Positions 34,273-41,932 of a DNA stretch of 64,000 bases are shown here, piece by piece. This DNA is from Chloroflexota bacterium (GTDB lineage Bacteria; Chloroflexota; Anaerolineae; Aggregatilineales; Phototrophicaceae). The translations under genes and the position numbers were made by a program. The notes beneath the pieces are model-generated. The model did no database searches and was not told the DNA's origin. It saw only the letters and a list, made by a program, of their open reading frames with translations. Where the stretch lies: positions 186,001-250,000 of the forward strand of contig JAPOVL010000046.1 in NCBI GenBank assembly GCA_026708115.1, written 5' to 3'. Position 1 is the first letter of the stretch. Every line of letters starts with the position of its first letter.

Positions 34273-34812
34273 AATGAAGCGCAATTGGTCCTCAAATGCT
34301 CGGAAGTTGTCCTGACTTTGCCCCTTTTTTGAGTAACAGTATAGATACAGTATGTATACGGGGGGGGGTACCCCACCAGATCTGAGGACAGGACAGTTTT
34401 TCCTTGGGCGGACAGTCGCGACAACACCTGCCAATTTTGGTTTGTATTCGGGTGACCCAAGGGTCCGGTCGATACTGACCGGCGACAGTGACCGCCGGTC
34501 GTCCCTGCAGTATTTGTCATAAGAGATGCCTAGCGATTGGCGTCGGTTTCGGTTTCAAGTTTCTTCGTCTTTGTCTAGTCGCGGATACAGCAATCTGTTT
34601 TCGGAGATTAGCGCCTCTTTTTGGACGATGCGGCTTCGTTTGAGCCGGACGCCGGGTTTGAAAAGCGGCAGCTCAGGCTAGGCGGCCCCGTGTATTGCAA
34701 CGTCGTATGATAGAGCAAGGCGGGGAGAAAAGGGCGACTATATGGTCGCAGTTTCGGCATAGAGTCGGGGGCTAGCGGTCGGGGCAGCGAGTCAGTTGAC
34801 AAAAAGTGTCCG
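34273..34812. repeat. Dispersed non-coding repeat, copy B
   Basis: Same orientation and block order as copy A at 16370-16832, somewhat longer. The segment TATAGATACAGTATGTATA is followed by a run of nine G, TA and four C. The block GGCGGGGAGAAAAGGGCGAC is shared exactly. A small GGTCGTCCC-type palindrome lies at about 34485. Both copies begin 170-245 bases upstream of a minus-strand gene. No coding frame is supported. The rest of the 34098-35088 gap is leader sequence for the gene at 35089. Confidence 0.75.
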
Positions 34813-34955
34813 CCGGCTGGCTGCTACAGTTTTTGTGGTTGAGGGTGGGCGATGGGGGCTCGCCAATAATCTGAAATACACCCGCGAGTAGCAATTTGTT
34901 GCGTACGGGCTCGTGGTACGTTAGGATGTGGGGAGCGCGACCTCGAAAACCTTTT

Positions 34956-34969
34956 CGCAAGCGCTTGTA
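34956..34969. promoter_or_regulatory. LacI-family operator candidate before the third CUT1 operon
   Basis: CGCAAGCGCTTGTA contains the perfect palindrome CAAGCGCTTG with a central CG, agreeing at 10 of 14 positions with TGAAAGCGCTTTCA. It lies 120 bases before the binding-protein start. Confidence 0.45.
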
Positions 34970-34973
34970 TCTT

Positions 34974-35049
34974 GAGGCGCGAGGAGCGGTTCGCAAGACA
35001 ACAGGCAGGTGGCTGCAGCGACCATGCCTGTTGCAATCTTTTGCGCCTC
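34974..35049 (+). other. Structured leader of the third CUT1 operon
   Basis: Nested inverted repeats can fold: GAGGCGC (34974-34980) with GCGCCTC (35043-35049), enclosing CAACAGGCA (34999-35007) with TGCCTGTTG (35025-35033). The fold lies 40 bases before the start codon at 35089. It could be an RNA control element; no known riboswitch class is recognised. Confidence 0.45.
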
Positions 35050-35088
35050 GACAAATGCTGTCACACTTAGTTCAGTGAGGAGATTGCA

Positions 35089-36384
35089 ATGAAGAAGTTA
35101 CTTGTATTGATAACCATCTTGCTATTGCTGATGCCGGTCTACGCGGATGATATGGATCCTTGTGAACTGGATGCGCCGATGGACGCGACCGAAATCAACT
35201 TTATGGGTTGGGCATTCCCGATTACTGAGTTCTTCGCCGCCGAATTGGAGAAATGCAACGAAGTTGATAACTTGACCGTGAACGTCCAACTGTTGGACTC
35301 CGCCAGTTCGGAGGAGCAAGCCAACCTGGCGCTGGCCGGCGGCGGGGACTCGCCTTGGGCGATCCTGCACACCGTGCCGTCGCGCATGGTAACGCTGTCT
35401 GGCTTTGATGCGCTCTTGCCGCTCAACGACCTGGTCGAAGAGTATCGCGAAGAATACAACCTGGACGATATCCCACAACCGGTCTGGGACGCGGCGACCA
35501 TCGACGGCAATATCTACGGCGTGCCCTTCATGTCGAACACCATGCATCTCTTCTATCGCACCGATCTTTTTGAACAGCACGGGCTGGAAGTCCCGACGAC
35601 TTACGATGAAGTGATCGACGCTTGCGAGACGCTCAAGAGCGAACCGAGCATTGATCTGCCCTTCACCATGAACCTGCACGCGGGCTGGGCTTGGGAGATC
35701 GAGTTCATGCACTTCATCCGGTCCTTCGGCGGTCGTTACTTGAACGATGAAGACAATACGCCGATTTTCAACAGCGATGAAGGCGTGGCCGCCTTGACCA
35801 AGATGAAGGAAGTTGTCGACGGCTGCATGGGTCCCGAAGGTTTGACCTACAGCATCGACGACAGCGAAATTGGTATGGAGACGGGTACGCTGGCCTTCGT
35901 CCATATCTGGGCCAGCCGCGCCGCCAACATGGACGATCCGGAAAAATCGGACTACGTCGGCATTATAGGCTTCGCGCCGTCGCCAGCGCCCAATCCCGAT
36001 AGCGGCATCCTCGGCGGTTCCGCCTGGATCGATGCCTATTCGATTACCAAGCGAGGCGGAGTCGATTATGATCTGGCATTCCGCGCCATCATGGAAACCT
36101 TCGACTTCGAAGGCCAGGTCGGTGGCTCGGCGCACGGCGCGATCGTTCGTTCCTCTGTCAGTGAAGCCGGTCATGGCGGGCGCAATATGCCGGCTTTTGC
36201 CGTCTCTCTGGGCCAGGGCGTCGGCGGCAATTCGCTGAACCCGGCCGCCGCGCTGGCGCGTGTCGCGCTCGGCAACTGGCTGCCGCTGGTCGGCAGTGGC
36301 GATCTCACGCCCGAGGAAGCGCTGGACAGCGCGGCCGAAGAGTACACTGCCGAAGCAACGGCGCAGGGCTACATCGGCGGCTAG
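35089..36384 (+). CDS. Carbohydrate ABC transporter substrate-binding protein (CUT1 family)
   Basis: A 431-residue extracellular binding protein with a signal peptide (MKKLLVLITILLLLMPVYAD) and no lipobox. Family-1 landmarks include PFMSNTMHLFYRTDLFEQHG after the first lobe, GGSAWIDAYSITK in the second and a C-terminal LTPEEALDSAAEEY helix. GAGGAG lies before the ATG. It leads the operon with permeases at 36553 and 37418. As in the other CUT1 operons of the window, no ATPase is encoded. The substrate is unknown. Confidence 0.88.
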   Translation: MKKLLVLITILLLLMPVYADDMDPCELDAPMDATEINFMGWAFPITEFFAAELEKCNEVDNLTVNVQLLDSASSEEQANLALAGGGDSPWAILHTVPSRMVTLSGFDALLPLNDLVEEYREEYNLDDIPQPVWDAATIDGNIYGVPFMSNTMHLFYRTDLFEQHGLEVPTTYDEVIDACETLKSEPSIDLPFTMNLHAGWAWEIEFMHFIRSFGGRYLNDEDNTPIFNSDEGVAALTKMKEVVDGCMGPEGLTYSIDDSEIGMETGTLAFVHIWASRAANMDDPEKSDYVGIIGFAPSPAPNPDSGILGGSAWIDAYSITKRGGVDYDLAFRAIMETFDFEGQVGGSAHGAIVRSSVSEAGHGGRNMPAFAVSLGQGVGGNSLNPAAALARVALGNWLPLVGSGDLTPEEALDSAAEEYTAEATAQGYIGG

Positions 36385-36409
36385 CCGCGCCGATCAGTTG
36401 TTCAACAAT

Positions 36410-36444
36410 GAGGGTTGGCGCTGTGCAAGTTCCCGCCAACCCTC
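36410..36444 (+). terminator. Intercistronic hairpin between binding protein and permease
   Basis: GAGGGTTGGCG (36410-36420) pairs perfectly over 11 bases with 36434-36444 around a 13-base loop. There is no T-tract. The permease starts about 110 bases downstream. Confidence 0.7.
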
Positions 36445-36552
36445 GCCGCTTGATTTCCGTCACGCGGTCTGCCAGCGCTCAGACTCGATTGAGGGCGTCG
36501 CGCCCTCGATCCAGACATCGCCATCTATTGCTGATGCCTTGAGGTCTTTCGC

Positions 36553-37416
36553 ATGAACAGACGAACGTTCTTCATGTTCATGAGCCCAAGCCTGCTCGTC
36601 ATGCTGACGCTGATGGTGTTCCCCCTGCTTACCTCTATCTGGCTCAGCACGCAATACATGACCTTCCGCAACATCAATGACCCGGAATTTGTCGGACTCG
36701 CCAACTACCTTGACGTATTCGAAGACCGCAAGTTTTGGCAAGCCTTCACCTTTACGATGACCTTTATCGCTATCGCCGTGCCGGCGCAGATCTCGGTTGG
36801 GTTCTTGATTGCGGTCCTGCTGGACCAGGTCTCCAGCCGCATCCGCGGCATTTACATCGCGGCCTTCTTGATGCCCTTTATAGTAGTGCCGGTGGTGGGC
36901 ACGCTGATGGTCAAGCAATTGTTCGAGTCCGGCGGCATCGTGGCCTGGGCGTATCGCGCATTGCTGGGGTCGCGCTTTATCTTTACCGAGCAGTCGGTCA
37001 AATCGCTGATTCTGGTGCACAGCTTATGGGCGGCGACGCCCTTCCCGCTCATTGTGTTTTTCGCTGGTTTACAGACCTTGCCCGATGAACTGATCGAAGC
37101 CTCGATGATCGATGGCGCCACGCGCCTGCGTCAAGTACGGCATATCATGATCCCGCATTTGCGCTCGCTCTTTGTTTTCGTCGGCTTGATCTCGATCATG
37201 GACGCCTACCGCGTCTTTGACAGCGTATTTGTGCTCACCGAGCAGAACCCGATTTACAAAGCGGAAGTGATGATGCTTTATACCTTCCGCACGGCAATGA
37301 GCGTACAGCGGCTCGGCAAAGCCAACGCCATGTCGGTCATTACCGTCGTCATGATTCTAGTCGTCCTGGTGCCTTTCTTGCTGCGCACTTATAAAGAGCA
37401 GACCGAAGAGCGCTAG
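36553..37416 (+). CDS. Carbohydrate ABC transporter permease (MalF/UgpA type)
   Basis: A 287-residue membrane protein with six hydrophobic segments, starting MFMSPSLLVMLTLMVFPLL after a short polar lead. The EAA loop EASMIDGATRLRQVRHIMIPH contacts the ATPase. It ends one base before the next permease begins, so the two are coupled. Confidence 0.9.
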   Translation: MNRRTFFMFMSPSLLVMLTLMVFPLLTSIWLSTQYMTFRNINDPEFVGLANYLDVFEDRKFWQAFTFTMTFIAIAVPAQISVGFLIAVLLDQVSSRIRGIYIAAFLMPFIVVPVVGTLMVKQLFESGGIVAWAYRALLGSRFIFTEQSVKSLILVHSLWAATPFPLIVFFAGLQTLPDELIEASMIDGATRLRQVRHIMIPHLRSLFVFVGLISIMDAYRVFDSVFVLTEQNPIYKAEVMMLYTFRTAMSVQRLGKANAMSVITVVMILVVLVPFLLRTYKEQTEER

Positions 37417-37417
37417 C

Positions 37418-38422
37418 ATGAAGAGAATTGAGAATCGCTATGTACTGACGGTCATCTATGCTACACTGACGATTTACGCGCTCTTCAGCGTCATTCCATT
37501 CTTCTGGACGACCTTGCAGTCCTTCAAGACGCCGCGGCAAGCCAACTCCCGCGTGCCGCTTTTCATCTTCGAGCCGACGGCGGACAATTACACCGATCTC
37601 TGGTTGAAGACGATCCCGGATGATCCGCTTTTGGTCGCCGCTGTACTGGTCGCGATATTCGGTCTGCTGGCCTTCGTGGGGATGCAGGCCAGGCGCTTCC
37701 CGTTCCCGCGCGGTTACGTCTATTTGGGCGTACTTGCCGTCGGTTTCGCCGTCCTGTGGTCGATACCCGGTTATGTCCGCACGCAGACCTTTTATGACTA
37801 TTTCCTCAACACCATCATCGTAACTATTGGCACGATCTGCATCTCCATTTCTATCGGCTGTCTGGCGGGTTACGCCCTGGCGCGCTACAGCGGCATCGCC
37901 GGCGTGATAATCCTGGTCACCGCTTTGGGATTCCGTTCCTTGCCCGGCATGGCCTATATTTTGCCTTATTGGTGGTTCGGTCAGCGTTCCGGCTTGTACG
38001 ATACGCATATCCTGCTGATCATCACGCTGGTGGCGATCAACCAGCCCTTCACCATCTGGATGCTGCGCAGTTTCTTCATGAATATCCCTAAGGAGATCGA
38101 AGAATCGGCCATGGTCGACGGCGCCAATCGCTTGACCGCCTTCTTGAGCGTAATCATTCCTATCATGTGGCCCGGCATCATCTCGACAGCCTTGTTTACG
38201 CTCTTGCTGGCATACAGTGACTTCCTGCTGGTGCGTATCCTGACCCAATCGAATTGGACGCTTACCGTCGCCATTTCCAAATATGCCGCGGGCGAAGATC
38301 CGGGGCATATTACCTTGGCCGCGGCGGCCGCCGTATCTGCAGCCGTGCCGATCATCATCGTCGTTTTCATTTTCCAGAGTCAGTTGGTGAAGGGACTGAC
38401 ATCGGGCGCGGTGAAGGGCTAG
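37418..38422 (+). CDS. Carbohydrate ABC transporter permease (MalG/UgpE type)
   Basis: A 334-residue permease, about 50 residues longer than its counterparts because of an extra pair of hydrophobic segments (roughly residues 70-115: LVAAVLVAIFGLLAFVG and YLGVLAVGFAVLWSI) inserted between the first helix and the channel domain. The EAA loop EESAMVDGANRLTAFLSVIIP is intact. It completes the third CUT1 operon. Confidence 0.88.
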   Translation: MKRIENRYVLTVIYATLTIYALFSVIPFFWTTLQSFKTPRQANSRVPLFIFEPTADNYTDLWLKTIPDDPLLVAAVLVAIFGLLAFVGMQARRFPFPRGYVYLGVLAVGFAVLWSIPGYVRTQTFYDYFLNTIIVTIGTICISISIGCLAGYALARYSGIAGVIILVTALGFRSLPGMAYILPYWWFGQRSGLYDTHILLIITLVAINQPFTIWMLRSFFMNIPKEIEESAMVDGANRLTAFLSVIIPIMWPGIISTALFTLLLAYSDFLLVRILTQSNWTLTVAISKYAAGEDPGHITLAAAAAVSAAVPIIIVVFIFQSQLVKGLTSGAVKG

Positions 38423-38453
38423 CGGACAATATGGCGCGTGAATGTAGCAACCG

Positions 38454-39680
38454 ATGACCGCCGCCGTCAGCGACCTGCCGGTAAGCGATATGCGGGCCTA
38501 TTCTCGCTATCGATTTGTCATTGCCGTATTGATTCTTTGGGCTCATTGTTCTATCGGCCTGAACTTCTTCGCCGTCACGCCGCTTTTGCCGCTCGCAATT
38601 GACGACTATGACATCACGCGGGCCAGCGCCAGCTTGCTGGTGGCGCTGCCAACCTTGGTTAAAGCCTGTGTCGGCTTGCCGGGCAGCTTGATAATCAACC
38701 GTTTCGGACTGAATCGCGTCTTCACCGTCAGCTGGTTCATGCTGGGCATGCTGGCACTTTCTCCCTGGATTCAGGAATTCTACCTGATGCTGTTGCTACG
38801 ACTGCTTTACGGTATCGGCACTGGATTGATGATGACGGCTACGGCATCGCTAATCATGCAATGGTTCCGCCCGAGAGAAGTGCCCATTATAAATACGCTC
38901 TTGTTAATCGTGATCAGTTTGGGCATCGCAATATCGATCCCGTTGGCGGCGCCGCTGGCGAAGCATACTTCCTGGGAAGGTGTGCTTGGCGTCTTTGGCT
39001 TTATCGGCTTGTGCGGCGCCTGTGCCTGGACGCTTTGCGGTCGCACACAGTCGACGCACATACAAGAATCCTCGTCGATCTTCACCTTGCGCGAGGTCTG
39101 GGAGGTCTTTCGCGATCGCACGATCTTCCTGCTGGTGGTCGGCGACGCGCTGGTCTTCGTCAACTATGCCGCGGTGACGAGCTGGCTACCGACCTTCTTG
39201 CACGAGTTCCGAGGCATGAACCTCGATCAAGCCGGCTATGTCACAGGGTTGCTGCCGGCAGTGGGCATATTCGCCGTGCTCTTGGGCGGCTTTCTGGCGG
39301 TGCGGGTACAGAATCGGCGTCTGCTCTTTCTGGGCCCCGGCATCATGGTCGCGATCGGGGGATTCGGCGCTTTTCTATTGCGCGATCCACTGGCGATCAA
39401 TCTGGCGATACTCGCGCTGGGTTTCGGCACCTGGGTGTACCAGCCGGCGCTTTTGACATTGCCGATGCAGTTGTCCTGGATGACGCCGCGCAAAATCACT
39501 GTTGTGTGGGGCGCTTCGCTGACTATCGCCGGTTTCGGCATGTTCATCTCCCCGGTCGTTGTGGGCGCTTCGCGCGATCTGTTTGGCACTTTCGTCCCGG
39601 GGTTCTCCATTTGGGCGGTATTTGGATGCGCCCTGATATTTACGGGCGTCTTGTTGCCGAAACAAAGGCGCCATGCTTAA
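38454..39680 (+). CDS. Major facilitator superfamily transporter
   Basis: A 408-residue membrane protein with twelve hydrophobic segments in two halves. The first half has the MFS loop after helix 2 (PGSLIINRFGLNRVF) and an RLLYGIGTGLMM helix. The second half begins near residue 220 after a cytoplasmic loop. The ribosome site is weak; a start at the later ATG near 38490 is possible. It lies 31 bases after the permease and 36 before the SnoaL-like gene on the same strand, so it may export or import a related metabolite. The substrate is unknown. Confidence 0.82.
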   Translation: MTAAVSDLPVSDMRAYSRYRFVIAVLILWAHCSIGLNFFAVTPLLPLAIDDYDITRASASLLVALPTLVKACVGLPGSLIINRFGLNRVFTVSWFMLGMLALSPWIQEFYLMLLLRLLYGIGTGLMMTATASLIMQWFRPREVPIINTLLLIVISLGIAISIPLAAPLAKHTSWEGVLGVFGFIGLCGACAWTLCGRTQSTHIQESSSIFTLREVWEVFRDRTIFLLVVGDALVFVNYAAVTSWLPTFLHEFRGMNLDQAGYVTGLLPAVGIFAVLLGGFLAVRVQNRRLLFLGPGIMVAIGGFGAFLLRDPLAINLAILALGFGTWVYQPALLTLPMQLSWMTPRKITVVWGASLTIAGFGMFISPVVVGASRDLFGTFVPGFSIWAVFGCALIFTGVLLPKQRRHA

Positions 39681-39716
39681 AGACAATGTAGATCCGACAA
39701 ATTAGAGAAGGAAAAT

Positions 39717-40790
39717 ATGATGTCGAATGTGTTGAACCAGCAGAACAAGGAGACAGTGTGGGACTTTTGGCAAAAGCTCAATCATGTTGGCGCGGAAAAT
39801 GTGCCTGACGTGATCCGGGCTGCCGTTCATGAGGATGTGGACTGGAATGGATCGGCGCCTATCGACCGGATAGTCGGCGCGGAGGGGCTGATTTCGGATT
39901 TCTGGCTGCCATTACTGCATGCATTCCCGGATCTCAAGCGCGCGCCTTATGTCTTCATGGGCGGGATCGAAAGCGGCCTGTCCGACTGGGCTGGCGAAGC
40001 GGGGAGCGAGTGGGTCACCGGCTGCGGCTATCTCACCGGCACCTTCGTAAATGATTGGCTGGGCATCCCCGCGACTGGCAAGAAGACCAATATCTGGTTC
40101 GGACAGTTTTATTTGATGCGCAAGGGCAAAATCGCCGAAAGTTATGTTCAGTATGATGTTTTGGCTGTCATGCGCCAAGCGGGTTATCAAGTCCTGCCGC
40201 CGGCGCCAGGCGCGGAGGGCGGCAAAGTGCCCGGACCTGTCGCCAAGGACGGCATCCTGTTGACGGAGCAAGACTCGCTGGAATCACGCAAGAGCCTGCA
40301 ACTGGTAGAAGCCATGGGCAAGGGCTTGATGCGTTATGTGCGCGACCGCGACGGCGGCGATATGAGCCGCATGGAGCAGGACAAGTACTGGCATCAAGAC
40401 ATGAAGTGGTATGGGCCGAGCGGCATCGGCGGCTGCTTCACGCTGGAAGAATTTGAAGACTTCCACCAGCGCAATTGGCTGCACGGCTTTGGCGACCGCC
40501 ACCTGGACATGGATCGCGGCGGGCGCAGTATGGGTTTCATCGGCGAAGGCAAATACGCCTGCGGCGGCGTCTGGGACACCTACTTCTCATATAACAACGG
40601 CGATTACGCCGGTATCCCGGCCACGGGCAAGCTCATGACCATGCGCGATTTCGACTGGTGGAAACGCGAAGGCGACTACTTGATCGAAAACTGGGTGCCA
40701 ATCGATATGATTGACCTGTGCCGACAGATGGGCGTCGATTTGATGGAGCGGCTGCGCTTGCAGATTGAAGAGCGCGAGAGGAACGGGTGA
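39717..40790 (+). CDS. Double SnoaL-like (NTF2-fold) protein
   Basis: A 357-residue protein made of two SnoaL/ester-cyclase-like halves. Each half has an acidic-aromatic opening (HEDVDWNGSAP / HQDMKWYGPSGIGG), the motif GIPATGK (about residues 120 and 300) and a closing I.E.(Y/W)V..D strand (KIAESYVQYDVL / YLIENWVPIDMI). Single-domain relatives are cyclases or hydrolases using an Asp/His pair. GAGAAGGA precedes the ATG pair at 39717. No catalytic identity can be assigned. Confidence 0.72.
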   Translation: MMSNVLNQQNKETVWDFWQKLNHVGAENVPDVIRAAVHEDVDWNGSAPIDRIVGAEGLISDFWLPLLHAFPDLKRAPYVFMGGIESGLSDWAGEAGSEWVTGCGYLTGTFVNDWLGIPATGKKTNIWFGQFYLMRKGKIAESYVQYDVLAVMRQAGYQVLPPAPGAEGGKVPGPVAKDGILLTEQDSLESRKSLQLVEAMGKGLMRYVRDRDGGDMSRMEQDKYWHQDMKWYGPSGIGGCFTLEEFEDFHQRNWLHGFGDRHLDMDRGGRSMGFIGEGKYACGGVWDTYFSYNNGDYAGIPATGKLMTMRDFDWWKREGDYLIENWVPIDMIDLCRQMGVDLMERLRLQIEERERNG

Positions 40791-40823
40791 TAAGTTGTCG
40801 ATGGCGGTCGAGCCAGGGGCGGT

Positions 40824-41870
40824 CTAGTCCACCGTGATCTGCATAACCACTTTGCCGAAGTGATCGTGCTCTTCCAGAATGCGATGTCCCTCGTGGATCT
40901 GTGACAGGGGCAGAACGGTGTCAATCACGGGTCGCAGAAAGCCTTGGTCAGCCAAATCGAGCACGGTTACCAATTCGTTGTAGGTGGCGCCATTGGCGCC
41001 GAGGATGCTCAGTTGACGGTGATAGATTTGCGGTATCGCCAGTTCGAATTGCCGGCCGGAATGCGACCCGCAGACCACCATGCGCCCGTTGCGCGCCAGG
41101 GTCCGCAATGAATCGGCCCAGGTTTTGCCGCCGACGTTGTCCTGTACGACGTCGACGCCACGCCCGTCTGTAGCGTCGATGACCTGGTCAACCCAATCCT
41201 GGTCGTAATAGTTGACGACGTAGTCCGCGCCTAGTTCTCGCGCTTTGCGGGATTTGTCGGCTGTTGAAGTGCTGGCGATCACCCTGGCGCCGGCATACTT
41301 GGCGATTTGAATGCCCAGGCTGGCAACGCCGCCGCCTGCGCCCGGGATGAAGACGGTCTCCCCGGCGCTCAAGCCCGCCACGGTAATCAACATGTGCCAA
41401 GCAGTGCCCGCGACGACTGGCAGCGCCGCCACCTCTATGTGATTGAGATTCTTCGGTTTTGGGATCAAATTGCGCGCGGGCACGACGACGTAGTTCGCCA
41501 GACCGCCATTGATGTGCTCGCCGATGATCTGATGATCCGGACAAACCGTCACATCTCCTTCCCGGCAGTATTCGCAATCGCCGCAGGTCACGAGCGAATA
41601 CACGGTTGCTTCGTCGCCGGCTTGCCAGCCAGACACGTTCTCGCCGACCGCATCCAGCTCGCCGCTGATATCGACGCCCGTCGTCATCGGCAGCGGGATC
41701 GCGCCGAACTGGGGTCCCCTGCGTATGCCTACATCCAGCCAATTGAGCGCGCAGGCGTGCACCTTCAGACGCACTTCATCCGCCGATGGTTGCGGGATGG
41801 GCACATGCTCCAACTGGACAACATCTCTGCCGCCGTGCTCGTGTATGACCGCCGCAAGCATCTCCCTCAT
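40824..41870 (-). CDS. Zinc-type alcohol dehydrogenase / quinone reductase-like enzyme
   Basis: A 348-residue medium-chain dehydrogenase. The ATG at 41870 follows AAGGAAGG; an ATG eight codons earlier lacks a site. The structural-zinc cysteines are all present in LVTCGDCEYCREGDVTVC, and the NAD(P)-binding fold shows PGAGGGVASLGIQIAKYAGA. The catalytic-zinc region has ACALNWLDVGIRRG instead of the usual cysteine, which points to the quinone-oxidoreductase-like branch. It is convergent with the SnoaL-like gene. Confidence 0.85.
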   Translation of the reverse strand: MREMLAAVIHEHGGRDVVQLEHVPIPQPSADEVRLKVHACALNWLDVGIRRGPQFGAIPLPMTTGVDISGELDAVGENVSGWQAGDEATVYSLVTCGDCEYCREGDVTVCPDHQIIGEHINGGLANYVVVPARNLIPKPKNLNHIEVAALPVVAGTAWHMLITVAGLSAGETVFIPGAGGGVASLGIQIAKYAGARVIASTSTADKSRKARELGADYVVNYYDQDWVDQVIDATDGRGVDVVQDNVGGKTWADSLRTLARNGRMVVCGSHSGRQFELAIPQIYHRQLSILGANGATYNELVTVLDLADQGFLRPVIDTVLPLSQIHEGHRILEEHDHFGKVVMQITVD

Positions 41871-41932
41871 CGTGACCTTCCTTTCCCACTCCATTTTGCT
41901 TGCCGAAACTGTGCGGACGTTGCGACAGCTTA

